DNA of 64,000 nucleotides from Mesorhizobium helmanticense (GTDB lineage: Bacteria; Pseudomonadota; Alphaproteobacteria; Rhizobiales; Rhizobiaceae): NCBI RefSeq assembly GCF_003034915.1, contig NZ_PZJX01000027.1:62001-126000 (forward strand), in the 5' to 3' direction. Numbering within the stretch: the stretch's first letter is position 1; each line of letters starts with the position of its first letter. Positions 17,073 to 25,472 of the stretch are shown here, piece after piece. The position numbers were made by a program, and so were the translations under genes. Below the pieces are notes generated by a model. The model was not told the DNA's origin. It did not search any database and saw only the letters and a list, made by a program, of their open reading frames with translations.

Positions 17073-17728
17073 TGGGATGCCAGCCGGTAGCCCAGCCCTC
17101 TCACGGTCGCGATCGCCTCGCGCCCGATCTTCCTGCGCAAGCGGCTCACATAGACCTCGACGGTGTTGCTCTCGATCTCGGAACCGAAGGCATAAAGCGC
17201 GTCCTCGATCTGGCCTTTGCCAACTGTTACGCCGGGCCGGCGCAGGAACTGCTCCAGCACCGCCCATTCGCGTGCCGTCAGCATAGTCTCCGCGCCGTCC
17301 ACGACAACACGGCGAGCGGCCTGGTCGATTTCGACCGGTCCGATACGGATCAGGGGATTGGGACTTCCAGCGTAGCGGCGCGCGACCGCGGCGAGGCGCG
17401 CGGACAATTCGCCGAGATCAAATGGCTTGACCAGATAGTCGTCGGCTCCGGAATTCAGTCCTTCTATCCGATCGGAGAGCTGGTCGCGCGCGGTCAGGAT
17501 AATGACCGGCGTATCGCTGCCTTCACGGCGAAGCGTCTTCAAGAACTCGAGGCCCTTGCCGTCAGGCAGATGCAGATCGAGCAGCAACAGCTCATAGGAT
17601 GCAACATCAAGGTGATCGCGAGCCTCAGCGAGGGTGCTGCTCCAGTCCACGGCATGGCTGTCGGCGGCGACATGATCGCGCACCGCCTCGCCCAGCACCT
17701 GATCGTCCTCGATCAACAGAACCCGCAT
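17069..17728 (-). CDS. OmpR/QseB-family response regulator
   Basis: A 219-residue regulator. The receiver domain (residues 1-120) has acidic pocket EDD (8-10), phosphoacceptor D51 in LLLDLHLPDGKG, T79 in IILTARDQ and K101 in YLVKPF. The C-terminal winged helix ends VEVYVSRLRRKIG...TVRGLGYRLA. GGAGACAAA precedes the ATG at 17728; a longer frame to 17791 is rejected. First gene of the regulator-kinase operon. Its probable binding sites are the mirrored boxes at 17771-17786 and 17825-17840, the former directly upstream of its own gene. Confidence 0.93.
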   Translation of the reverse strand: MRVLLIEDDQVLGEAVRDHVAADSHAVDWSSTLAEARDHLDVASYELLLLDLHLPDGKGLEFLKTLRREGSDTPVIILTARDQLSDRIEGLNSGADDYLVKPFDLGELSARLAAVARRYAGSPNPLIRIGPVEIDQAARRVVVDGAETMLTAREWAVLEQFLRRPGVTVGKGQIEDALYAFGSEIESNTVEVYVSRLRRKIGREAIATVRGLGYRLASQ

Positions 17729-17770
17729 TTTGTCTCCGCCAACTGGTGACCAGCGCCATACGGCACGAGG

Positions 17771-17840
17771 CTGACAGTAGCCTGAATGCAAGCCAACTGC
17801 GGCATTTGGGCGGCGTGAGCCGCGTTCAGGCTGCTGTCAG
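17771..17840. promoter_or_regulatory. Pair of mirrored 16-bp boxes between divergent operons
   Basis: CTGACAGTAGCCTGAA at 17771-17786 is the reverse complement, with one mismatch, of TTCAGGCTGCTGTCAG at 17825-17840; 38 nt separate them. One box faces the response-regulator gene, the other the PepSY gene. They are probable response-regulator binding sites for autoregulation and target control. Confidence 0.6.
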
Positions 17841-17890
17841 GTTTCACGGCCAGTGTCAGCGGCATCGGAATTGGCCGATGGAGAAACGAC

Positions 17891-18157
17891 ATGAAGACTT
17901 TGATCCTGACCGCATTGGTCCTGGCCGTTGCCGGCCCGGCCTTCGCCGACGACACATGCAATGTGCCAACCGACCAGTGGCAGCCGCGCGAAGCGCTGCA
18001 AAAGAAGCTTGAAAGCCAGGGCTGGAAGGTTCGCAGCATCAAGACGGAAAACGGCTGCTACGAAGCCAAGGCGCTCGACGCCAACGGCAAAAGGCTGGAG
18101 GCCTTGTTCAATCCCAAGACGCTCGAATCGGTCGGCGCCGATTCCGACGACGGCTGA
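17891..18157 (+). CDS. Small periplasmic PepSY-domain protein
   Basis: An 88-residue protein with a Sec signal peptide (residues 1-19, cleavage near PAFAD) and a PepSY-like domain (LQKKLESQGWKVRSIKTENGCYEAKALDANGKRLEALFNPKT). Two cysteines, in DTCNV and NGCYE, may pair in the periplasm. It starts with a good GGAGAAACGAC ribosome-binding site and precedes a cytochrome b561 gene by 5 nt. The same trio (PepSY, cytochrome b561, QseBC-like pair) recurs in proteobacteria, so it is probably a regulon target of the adjacent two-component system. Confidence 0.88.
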   Translation: MKTLILTALVLAVAGPAFADDTCNVPTDQWQPREALQKKLESQGWKVRSIKTENGCYEAKALDANGKRLEALFNPKTLESVGADSDDG

Positions 18158-18162
18158 TCATC

Positions 18163-18723
18163 ATGAACGCCTCCGTTTCGACACGAGAAACCTCGGTCAA
18201 GGTCTGGAGCCCTTACATTCGCCTCTTTCACTGGTCGTTGGTCCTGTGCGTTGCGGTGGCATGGCTGTCCTCCGGGGAAATCATGAAAGTGCATGAACTG
18301 GCCGGCTATTGTGCGGGAGGCCTGATCGCCTCGCGGCTGATCGCCGGATTGGCCGGATCGAAATACGCGCGCTTCCGGCAGTTCGTGCGCAGCCCTGGCG
18401 CCGTCACCAAGTATCTTGCCGACGTGATGCGCAATCGCGAGAGACGCTATCTCGGCCACAACCCCGCTGGTGGCGCCATGGTGCTGGCGTTGCTGTTTTG
18501 CGTGGCGGCAATTGCGCTTACCGGTTGGATGCAGACCACCGACGCCTGGTGGGGCGTGGAGTGGCTGGAGGATGTGCACGAGATACTGGGCAACAGCCTA
18601 TTGGTGCTCGTCGGACTCCATGTTGGAGGCGTAGTGCTGGCGGGTCTGCGCCATCATGAGAACCTTGTCCGCGCGATGGTCAATGGCCGCAAGCGCGCGC
18701 CATCGGCGGACGATGTGACCTGA
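18163..18723 (+). CDS. Cytochrome b561 family di-haem membrane protein
   Basis: A 186-residue four-helix membrane protein of the bacterial cytochrome b561 / hydrogenase-type b family. Histidines that could bind two b haems are in RLFHWSLVL (helix 1), KVHELAGY (helix 2), DVHEILGN (helix 3) and GLHVGGVVLAGLRHHE (helix 4). It would pass electrons across the inner membrane to or from quinone. It lies 5 nt after the PepSY gene and is followed by a hairpin terminator at 18740-18763. Confidence 0.88.
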   Translation: MNASVSTRETSVKVWSPYIRLFHWSLVLCVAVAWLSSGEIMKVHELAGYCAGGLIASRLIAGLAGSKYARFRQFVRSPGAVTKYLADVMRNRERRYLGHNPAGGAMVLALLFCVAAIALTGWMQTTDAWWGVEWLEDVHEILGNSLLVLVGLHVGGVVLAGLRHHENLVRAMVNGRKRAPSADDVT

Positions 18724-18739
18724 TTACCTCGGACATCAG

Positions 18740-18763
18740 GGGCGTCGCATCGCTGCGGCGCCC
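18740..18763 (+). terminator. Hairpin terminator after the cytochrome b561 gene
   Basis: A 10-bp stem, GGGCGTCGCA (18740-18749) with TGCGGCGCCC (18754-18763), one G-U pair and TCGC loop. Only a short T-poor tail (TTGCC) follows, so termination may be partial. Confidence 0.55.
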
Positions 18764-18794
18764 TTGCCATCTGACCTCATTTGCACCGACAGGC

Positions 18795-18953
18795 TCATGC
18801 CGAGAGGGCGTGTGTTGCGCGCTCATCCTGAACGTTTCTCGAGAATTCGCGCCGGTATCGCGCCGGGGAGGTCTTGAGCCGCGCCGCGAAATGCTGGCGT
18901 AGCGAGGTGGGGCTGCCGAAGCCCGCCTCAAAGGCGACAGCTTCCATCGGCTG
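18795..18953 (-). pseudogene. Remnant of an AraC/GlxA-type regulator (C-terminal helix-turn-helix)
   Basis: On the minus strand about 50 residues match the second helix-turn-helix of GlxA-like AraC regulators: EAVAFEAGFGSPTSLRQHF, then the typical TSPARYRREF, ending at a stop at 18795. Upstream of codon 18947 the homology ends and the sequence runs into the fhs terminator; no start codon or first helix-turn-helix is present. It is a truncated gene with no visible means of expression. Confidence 0.8.
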
Positions 18954-18988
18954 CGCCGTCGATTCGTGGGAAGATCCTGAAACAGAAG

Positions 18989-19011
18989 GGGCGCCGCATG
19001 ATACGGCGCCC
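18989..19011 (-). terminator. Rho-independent terminator of fhs
   Basis: A perfect 8-bp stem GGGCGCCG / CGGCGCCC with 7-nt loop, followed on the minus strand by CTTCTGTTTC. It lies 25 nt past the fhs stop codon. Confidence 0.75.
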
Positions 19012-19035
19012 TTAGCAGTCTGTGGTTTGGATGCT

Positions 19036-20715
19036 TTAGAACAGACCCTCGATCTGGCCCGCTTCATTGAGGAAGATCTTTTCCGAGGACGGCGCCTTGG
19101 GCAGGCCGGGCATGGTCATGACCTCGCCGCAGATGATGACGACGAAGCCGGCGCCTGCCGACAGCCTGACCTCGCGCACCGGCACGGTATGGCCGGTCGG
19201 CGCGCCGCGCAGGTTCGGGTCGGTCGAGAACGAGTACTGGGTCTTGGCCATGCAGACCGGCAGGTTGCCGTAGCCGGCCTCTTCCCAGGCCCTGAGCTGG
19301 TCGCGCACCGATTTGTCGGCGATCGCTTCGGAACCGCGATAAATGCGCTGGACGATCGTGTTGATCTTCTCGAACAGCGGCATGGCGTCGGGATAGAGCG
19401 GCGCAAACTGCGACGCGCCGGATTCGGCCAGCGCGACCACCTTGTTGGCGAGGTCCTCGATGCCAGCCGAGCCCTTGGCCCAGTGCTTGCACAGAATCGC
19501 TTCTTCGCCCATCGAGGCGACGTAGTCCTTCATCGCCTGGATCTCGGCGTCGGTGTCGGAATAGAAATGGTTGATCGCGACCACCGCCGGCACGCCGAAC
19601 TGCCTGATGTTCTCGATGTGGCGGCCGAGATTGGCGCAGCCCTTCTTTACCGCCTCGAGATTCTCCTTGCCGAGGTCTTCCTTCTTGACGCCGCCATTCA
19701 TCTTCATGGCGCGCACGGTGGCGACGATGACTGCCGCTGCCGGCTTGAGGCCGGCCTTGCGGCACTTGATGTCGAAGAACTTTTCGGCGCCGAGATCGGC
19801 GCCGAAACCGGCTTCGGTAACGACGTAGTCGGCGAGTTTCAGCGCCGTCGTGGTGGCGACGACCGAGTTGCAGCCATGGGCGATGTTGGCGAAGGGGCCG
19901 CCATGGACGAAGGCCGGGTTGTTTTCCAGCGTCTGCACGAGGTTGGGCTGCATGGCGTCCTTGAGCAGCACGGCCATGGCGCCGTCAGCCTTGAGGTCGC
20001 GGGCATAGACCGGCGACTTGTCGCGGCGATAGGCGACGATGATGTCGCCGAGGCGCTTCTCCAGGTCCTTCAGGTCGGTGGCGAGGCACAGGATCGCCAT
20101 GACTTCGGAAGCGACGGTGATGTCGAAGCCACCTTCACGCGGAAAACCGTTGGCGACGCCACCGAGCGAACAGATGATCTCGCGCAGCGCCCGGTCGTTC
20201 ATGTCCATGACGCGGCGCCAGACGACGCGGCGGGTGTCGATGCCGAGCTCGTTGCCCCAGTAGATGTGGTTGTCGATCAGCGCCGACAGAAGATTGTGCG
20301 CGGTGGTGATGGCGTGGAAATCGCCGGTGAAGTGGAGGTTCATGTCCTCCATCGGCACGACCTGGGCATAGCCGCCGCCGGCCGCACCGCCCTTGACGCC
20401 GAAATTCGGTCCGAGCGAGGCTTCGCGGATGCAGACAATGGCTTTTTTGCCGATGCGGTTCAAACCGTCGCCGAGGCCCACCGTCGTCGTCGTCTTGCCT
20501 TCGCCGGCGGGCGTCGGGTTGATGGCGGTGACGAGGATCAGCCTGCCGTCCTTGTTGCCCTTCACCGACTTGATGAAGTCGGCCGAAATCTTCGCCTTGT
20601 CGTGGCCGTAGGGCAAAAGATGCTCGCTCGGAATGCCGATCTTCTGGCCGATCTCCTGGATCTGCTTCTTCTTGGCGGCGCGCGCGATCTCGATGTCGGA
20701 TTTCACTTCGGCCAT
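19036..20715 (-). CDS. fhs: Formate--tetrahydrofolate ligase
   Basis: A 559-residue cytoplasmic enzyme that joins formate to tetrahydrofolate with ATP, giving 10-formyl-THF for one-carbon metabolism. The nucleotide-binding motif [19 protein letters not shown] is near residue 70, and [20 protein letters not shown] and [13 protein letters not shown] are family hallmarks; the C-terminus ends in PGLPKAP. The length is normal. The ATG has GAGGAAAGC upstream. It is monocistronic with a clear terminator. In rhizobia it serves formate and serine one-carbon use. Confidence 0.97.
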   Translation of the reverse strand: MAEVKSDIEIARAAKKKQIQEIGQKIGIPSEHLLPYGHDKAKISADFIKSVKGNKDGRLILVTAINPTPAGEGKTTTTVGLGDGLNRIGKKAIVCIREASLGPNFGVKGGAAGGGYAQVVPMEDMNLHFTGDFHAITTAHNLLSALIDNHIYWGNELGIDTRRVVWRRVMDMNDRALREIICSLGGVANGFPREGGFDITVASEVMAILCLATDLKDLEKRLGDIIVAYRRDKSPVYARDLKADGAMAVLLKDAMQPNLVQTLENNPAFVHGGPFANIAHGCNSVVATTTALKLADYVVTEAGFGADLGAEKFFDIKCRKAGLKPAAAVIVATVRAMKMNGGVKKEDLGKENLEAVKKGCANLGRHIENIRQFGVPAVVAINHFYSDTDAEIQAMKDYVASMGEEAILCKHWAKGSAGIEDLANKVVALAESGASQFAPLYPDAMPLFEKINTIVQRIYRGSEAIADKSVRDQLRAWEEAGYGNLPVCMAKTQYSFSTDPNLRGAPTGHTVPVREVRLSAGAGFVVIICGEVMTMPGLPKAPSSEKIFLNEAGQIEGLF

Positions 20716-21033
20716 GACGGCTTTCCTCTGGATTGGACGGTGGAGGGGACGGGTTCGATCACTGATGCATGTTCGAAACGGCCCGCAGGCGCGTGGGGGC
20801 TTGTTCTAACCCTGTCGCTGCCGCGGCGTCAACTTTCATGCAACTATATTTCCTATGAAGAAAGTGCTTCCACTCTCGGGTCGACCTTATATCGGGTCTT
20901 TGCGCCCGGTTGTCGCGCCGTATAGAAGCCAGAGGACGCGCCGTTCTGCCGTCTCAAAACAGCCGCACAATGCACGGAATGCGACAGAGGCGACGGCGCA
21001 AATTCGCCATCGCCATCGCCGTGGACAAACGTT
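20716..21033. other. Intergenic region between fhs and the DUF2333 operon
   Basis: About 318 nt without a convincing gene. It holds the fhs promoter region (minus strand) and the downstream end of the DUF2333 operon, including the imperfect hairpin at 20989-21014. A plus-strand frame from 20855 (78 residues, Arg/Ser-rich) has no ribosome-binding site and is not called. Confidence 0.6.
20989..21014 (-). terminator. Possible terminator of the five-gene AAA+ operon
   Basis: A 10-bp stem, GGCGACGGCG (20989-20998) against CGCCATCGCC (21005-21014), pairs fully on the minus-strand RNA with one G-U pair. It lies 20 nt past the last stop. The T-tract is poor, so confidence is limited. Confidence 0.4.
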
Positions 21034-22158
21034 CTACTGCGTGAGCACGTTGCTGATCTCGACCATGTTCGAGCGCACCCTGAGCACGTAAAACCCCATC
21101 GTCGTCAGATGCGTCGGCAACAGCCAGCCGTCCTCGCGGCCATTGGCGATGATGAAGGGCTGGATGCGCAGCGCCGAGACGAATTGCGCGTCCATCGTGT
21201 CCCACAGATTCTGCAGGTGTTTTTCCTTGATCACGTCCTCGAAGTCGGCCTGGGCGCCTTTCATCAGGCCGTAATAGGCATAAAGCTGGCCATAGGCGAA
21301 CCAGTAGCGGTCGTCGGCGCGGAAGTCGAACCAGCCATTGTTGTGGTTTTCAGCGCGCTCCTTGAGGATGGCCGAGGTCGAGCCGATGTCGCTGGCGATG
21401 CGGTCGATATACTGCTTCAGATTGTCGGCGCGGGCATCGAACGTCGCCTGGCAGGTCGCCAGCCGGGCATTGAAGGCGCGCAGTTTGCGCACCGCATCGC
21501 GATAATAGCTCGGCGTCGGTGTCTTGGGGCCGAACGGACTGATGCCGAAATACCAGGTCTCTTCATCGAACTGCAGATTGCCGCGCGCATCCTGCAGGTC
21601 GGCGTCGATCTGCGATGTGGTGCGGACGCGGCCGAGATTATCGGCAAGCTCGGTCGCCGTGCGCCGGACCGCCTGGTTGATGCCACGCTGGAACGAAGCC
21701 TTGTTGTCCATCCACGGCGTGTGGTCCCAGTCGATGCCGAACAGGCCGAGCTTGTAGAGGATCATCGACGAGATCCAGGCATTCTGGTTGACATTGAAAT
21801 CGGTAAGGTCAGCCGCCACCTGGGCTATGCCCGAGTTTCCGCAGGTCCTGGCGGTGTCGGTGCCGGCGCCCGCCGTCGTCTGCTCGCCGGCCGAGATGTT
21901 GCGCTTCTCGAACGTATAGGTGTTGGGGTAGCTCGGGTTGAAATTGTTCCACCACTGGGTGGCGTAGAAGAAGTTGGCGTAGAGGCCGATCAGCACCAGC
22001 AGGGCGAGGCCGAGCACCGCCTTCAGGATCCAGCCGCGCTGCGTGTACCAGCGGCCGGCCCATAGGAACGGCCACAGGATCACGCCGATGACGACGCCGA
22101 TGCCACGGCCGATCCACTGGAAAATCCAGGTGAAGAAATTCACGATCGGGTCAAGCAT
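21034..22158 (-). CDS. DUF2333 family membrane protein
   Basis: A 374-residue protein. The N-terminus has two hydrophobic stretches, about residues 10-33 and a stronger one at 44-66 (WILKAVLGLALLVLIGLYANFFYA). A mostly polar, helical region of about 300 residues follows (QTTAGAGTDTARTCGNSG, then LADNLGRVRTTSQID, IDRIASDIGSTSAILKERAE, WFDFRADDRYWFAYGQLYAYY). The large domain probably faces the periplasm. This is the last of five closely spaced genes and the only one with a clear membrane anchor. The family has no assigned function. Confidence 0.82.
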   Translation of the reverse strand: MLDPIVNFFTWIFQWIGRGIGVVIGVILWPFLWAGRWYTQRGWILKAVLGLALLVLIGLYANFFYATQWWNNFNPSYPNTYTFEKRNISAGEQTTAGAGTDTARTCGNSGIAQVAADLTDFNVNQNAWISSMILYKLGLFGIDWDHTPWMDNKASFQRGINQAVRRTATELADNLGRVRTTSQIDADLQDARGNLQFDEETWYFGISPFGPKTPTPSYYRDAVRKLRAFNARLATCQATFDARADNLKQYIDRIASDIGSTSAILKERAENHNNGWFDFRADDRYWFAYGQLYAYYGLMKGAQADFEDVIKEKHLQNLWDTMDAQFVSALRIQPFIIANGREDGWLLPTHLTTMGFYVLRVRSNMVEISNVLTQ

Positions 22159-22193
22159 GGCGATGTCACCCCTCAGTCTGTCAAACGTTCAAT

Positions 22194-23492
22194 TCAATCA
22201 GTCAGGCCGTAGAGGCGTGTGCGAAACGCCACCTTGTCTTTCAGATATGTGGTTTTCAAAACGTCCACAACATGCGATCGCCAGGCGTCGGTGTAGCCGT
22301 CAAAGTCCTTGTAGAAGCCCGGCTTGTTGAAGACGTAGCGCGAAACGAAGTCCTGGGGCACGAAGTCGGAGATCAGCTGGTTGGTCAGCCAGGCGTCGGG
22401 ATGGTCGGGCTTGGCCCGGACCACCAGGAAGCGTTGCTGCGGGAACACATCCTCGATCTTGAGATGGCCGAGCTGGGCGATCTCGCGCTTGGCGGCGTTG
22501 AGGAAGGGAAAATTGCCGTCCCTGGTGATCAGATCGGTGTGGCCGTGGATCCATGTCTGCAGCCAGACCTTGTCGACGTCGCTCAGATTGCGGTCGGGCT
22601 CGGTATCGCGGATCAGCGCCCGCACCACCATTTCTGCGCGATGTTCGAGATAGCCCGAGGTTTCGATCCATGAGGCGCGGGGCAGTTCGATGCGGCCGGT
22701 CGCGGCAAGGAATTTGAACACCTTGTCGGCATCGTTGATTGAGAGATAGCTCACTTGCCATGGCCGCGAGCGGCGGAAACCGGGTGCGGCTGGGTCGCTG
22801 ATGACAGTGGTCATGTCCGGATCGACGAACACATAGAGCCCGCCGAAATGGCTGGTCCAGTAGGCGTTGTGGCGGAAGATCACCTGGTCGGGCACCAGCG
22901 CGTTCTCGCGGATGTCGCCGCAGATCTTGGCCAGCTCGACCATGCGGGTGAGCATGGCATCGTCGCGCCAGGCCTCCGGCTCCTGTTTCAGCCGGTCGAC
23001 GAGCTTGCCGAGTTCGGCCGCCTTGCCCAGCACGTCCTCGGCCGACAGCACCTTGAACTCGACCTGGTTGATCGACAGCAGATCCTCGATGTCGTTGACC
23101 TTGGGGACCGAGTCCTCGATCTCGCCATAGATGACATCCTTGATGGTCAGCGCGTCGATGGCGCGCTGGTTCTTCGACATGAACTCGAACATCAGTTGCG
23201 AGGTGTTGGAAAAGGCGGTGTGCACCACCGGCAGGTCGATCTGCGACGGCGTCAGGATGATGAAGCGGCGGTTGACCTCATTGGGGTCGAGATAGCCATA
23301 GTCGCCGCATTCCTCGGCCACTTCAGGCGAAAAGCCGGTGCGGTCGATGTCAAAGCTTTGGAGCTTCGTCGGCTTCAGGCCGAAGGCAGCGAGCGCCTTG
23401 TTGTAGCGCTGGATGAGGTGCGGCTCGTCGATCGTCAGCAGCCGGCCATAGATCAACTCGTTGTCGCGCAAAAGGTCGGGTTTCTTGCTCAC
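22194..23492 (-). CDS. Conserved protein of unknown function (possibly DUF6638)
   Basis: A 432-residue soluble-looking protein without a signal peptide or transmembrane segment. Recognisable blocks are LLTIDEPHLIQRYNKALAAFG at the start, FIILTPSQIDLPVVHTAFSN, the aromatic segment YWTSHFGGLYVFVD, and WLQTWIHGHTDLITRDGNF in the C-terminal third. I recognise no catalytic motif. It lies between an AAA+ ATPase gene (45 nt upstream, with a palindrome in the gap) and the DUF2333 gene (35 nt downstream), so it is probably part of one complex with them. The family name is a guess from memory. Confidence 0.75.
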   Translation of the reverse strand: MSKKPDLLRDNELIYGRLLTIDEPHLIQRYNKALAAFGLKPTKLQSFDIDRTGFSPEVAEECGDYGYLDPNEVNRRFIILTPSQIDLPVVHTAFSNTSQLMFEFMSKNQRAIDALTIKDVIYGEIEDSVPKVNDIEDLLSINQVEFKVLSAEDVLGKAAELGKLVDRLKQEPEAWRDDAMLTRMVELAKICGDIRENALVPDQVIFRHNAYWTSHFGGLYVFVDPDMTTVISDPAAPGFRRSRPWQVSYLSINDADKVFKFLAATGRIELPRASWIETSGYLEHRAEMVVRALIRDTEPDRNLSDVDKVWLQTWIHGHTDLITRDGNFPFLNAAKREIAQLGHLKIEDVFPQQRFLVVRAKPDHPDAWLTNQLISDFVPQDFVSRYVFNKPGFYKDFDGYTDAWRSHVVDVLKTTYLKDKVAFRTRLYGLTD

Positions 23493-23498
23493 TATTCC

Positions 23499-23520
23499 TT
23501 CTCCCCGTTCACGGGGAGAA
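23499..23520. repeat. Rhizobial palindromic repeat inside the AAA+ operon
   Basis: A perfect inverted repeat, TTCTCCCCG and CGGGGAGAA around TTCA. It lies in the 45-nt gap between the 432-residue gene and the AAA+ gene. It belongs to the same palindrome class as those at 39687-39709 and 61538-61685 and may affect stability of the polycistronic mRNA. Confidence 0.75.
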
Positions 23521-23537
23521 TGGGGCGCTGGCGCAAA

Positions 23538-25448
23538 TTACGCATTCCAGCTTCCCTTCTTCTTCATCTCCTCGATTTCGCGCAGCGCGCGGTCGCGCAG
23601 ACGGGTGTCACGAATCATCTTGGTCACTGCCGCATCGTCGGACTTGTCGGAATAGCGGAATTCGCTATCGGCGTAGCGGTTGATCTCCTGCATGACCATC
23701 TCCATCGAGAATGGGCCGCGCAGTTCCTCGATCATCGCTTTCTTCTCGTCATAGCCCTTGTGCATGAAGGCTTCCGGCTTCTCGAACCACTCGTCCGGCA
23801 GTTCGATGTCCATGGCGCGCATTTTGATCGCATCGGTGACGTTCTTGATGGCGCGGCCGGTGAAACGCGGCTCGGCGTCCTTGATCATGTGCAGATAGGT
23901 GCCGATATCAGCCATCGACTTCGGCGCGCCATTTTCCTTCATGTAGCGCTCATAGACCTTCATCAGTCCGTCTTCCCTGGGCTTCTCGTGCTCCTCATAG
24001 GCTTCCATTACGGCGCGCTGGATTTCCTGGGCGGCATAGAGCTTGTGGTCGCCGAGCGGGATCTTGTGGTTCTTGCCGGCGAGCAGGACGAAGATGTCGA
24101 TGTAATCGTCGCGGCTCTGCGGCCCGTCGACCAGCCAGCGGGCGCCGGCGCGCTGGCGCAGCGCATCGTCGACGTTTTCGGGATAGTTGGAAAACATGCC
24201 GAAGGAACAGTTGCCGCGCACGACCGTCGACGCACCGGCAAAGGCGTCCATCAGGACACCGGTGATTTCCTGCTGGCCGGCCGAGGCGCGGTCGTCGGAA
24301 CGGCGCGCCGCCACCTGGTCGATGTCGTCGATGGTGCCGAAGCCGATGACGCGCGGGTTCAGCACGTTGTTGATGAACTGGCGGCAATTCTGGCCCGACT
24401 TGCCCTGGTAGGAGGAGATCTGGTCGACGCCGAAATTCTCGTAGGCGAAGGGATAGCCGGCGACCTGGCAGTAGCCGCTGACGAGGCCGGCGATCATCTG
24501 GATCAGCGTCGTCTTGCCGGTGCCGGGCGCGCCGTCGCCGATGAAGGTGAAGAGGAAGCCGCCAAGCTCGACGAAAGGGTTCAGCTCGCGCTCGAAATCA
24601 TAGGCCATCAGCATCTTGGCGAGCTTGACCGACTGGTATTTGGCGATGTGGTTGCCGACGACCTCTTCCGGTTTCTTGAAGGTCATCACCAGCGGTTTCG
24701 AACGCTTGCCGGGCGCTACGTCGAAGCCGTCGAGCGTGAAGTCGTCGATGTCGATGCGGATATGGGCGTTTTCGAACGGGCCGATGCCGTCGAAACGGCC
24801 CTTTCGCGCCAGAAGGCCGTCGATGGCGACGCGGGCAAAGGCACGCGCCCGGGTCATCAAGTCGGCGTCGTCCTTGGCGCCCGCAATCGCTCTGTCGAGG
24901 CCGGCCAGGATCGACTTCACCGCATCCTGCGGCGTGTCGAACAGGAAGTCCGGCTCGGGTGTGTCATTGGGCGCCTCGCCATCGCTGTCGATGAGCTGGA
25001 ACAGATAGGAGCCGAGACTGAAGGCGGAAATGTAGGCCGAGGCCGACAGCAGCCTTTTGAAGGTGGCGGCCTCGTCGCCTTCGAGCGGGGCGCGGGCGTT
25101 TTTCGCCTGCAGGCTTTCGAGGTCGGAACCTTCGGCGAAGACGTCCGATATGGCCAGTGCTATGGCCGTGCCGCGCCGGGCGCGAAACAAAAGCGTATGC
25201 TGCGCGATGCTCAGCAACTGGTCATCGGGGTGGACGGCGGCGACGGTCTTGGCAAGCTCGACCTCGCGCGTGCGCCGCACCGAGCCGACCGAAACGGTCG
25301 AGACGAAGCGGCGGTTGGTGCCGGCAAGTGCGGTGCCGGATTCGCGCGACGGATCCTCCAGCACGACGATGCGGGTGATGAAGCTCTGCGCGGTGGCGCG
25401 GTGCTTTTCGATTGCCGCTTCAGAGATCGTGGTCAGGCCGGTGTCCAT
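23538..25448 (-). CDS. AAA+ family ATPase of an uncharacterised operon
   Basis: A 636-residue protein. The first 290 residues are a domain I do not recognise. The AAA+ module follows: Walker A GDGAPGTGKTT (304-314), Walker B VIGFGTIDDID (367-377), sensor-1 asparagine in MFSNYPENVD (about 421) and candidate arginine fingers in DALRQRAGAR (R431, R433). A C-terminal helical lid and tail end in charged helices. ATP hydrolysis is therefore expected, most likely in a ring. It has no protease, helicase or MoxR features. It sits third in the five-gene operon, 24 nt after the 381-residue gene. A role as a remodelling motor for the membrane/coiled-coil partners is inference. Confidence 0.87.
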   Translation of the reverse strand: MDTGLTTISEAAIEKHRATAQSFITRIVVLEDPSRESGTALAGTNRRFVSTVSVGSVRRTREVELAKTVAAVHPDDQLLSIAQHTLLFRARRGTAIALAISDVFAEGSDLESLQAKNARAPLEGDEAATFKRLLSASAYISAFSLGSYLFQLIDSDGEAPNDTPEPDFLFDTPQDAVKSILAGLDRAIAGAKDDADLMTRARAFARVAIDGLLARKGRFDGIGPFENAHIRIDIDDFTLDGFDVAPGKRSKPLVMTFKKPEEVVGNHIAKYQSVKLAKMLMAYDFERELNPFVELGGFLFTFIGDGAPGTGKTTLIQMIAGLVSGYCQVAGYPFAYENFGVDQISSYQGKSGQNCRQFINNVLNPRVIGFGTIDDIDQVAARRSDDRASAGQQEITGVLMDAFAGASTVVRGNCSFGMFSNYPENVDDALRQRAGARWLVDGPQSRDDYIDIFVLLAGKNHKIPLGDHKLYAAQEIQRAVMEAYEEHEKPREDGLMKVYERYMKENGAPKSMADIGTYLHMIKDAEPRFTGRAIKNVTDAIKMRAMDIELPDEWFEKPEAFMHKGYDEKKAMIEELRGPFSMEMVMQEINRYADSEFRYSDKSDDAAVTKMIRDTRLRDRALREIEEMKKKGSWNA

Positions 25449-25472
25449 GAAGGATGCTCCGCGGTTTGACGG

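Noticed and set aside
18874..20925. Long plus-strand reading frame opposite fhs
   Set aside because: Antisense to the unambiguous formate-tetrahydrofolate ligase. Its composition is the mirror of a GC-rich gene, with no domain.
20855..21091. 78-codon plus-strand frame between fhs and DUF2333
   Set aside because: No ribosome-binding site, Arg/Ser-rich low-information product, overlaps the end of the DUF2333 gene.
22755..25469. 904-codon plus-strand frame opposite the AAA+ gene
   Set aside because: Antisense to the ATPase and its neighbour, both with clear motifs; no ribosome-binding site or domain.
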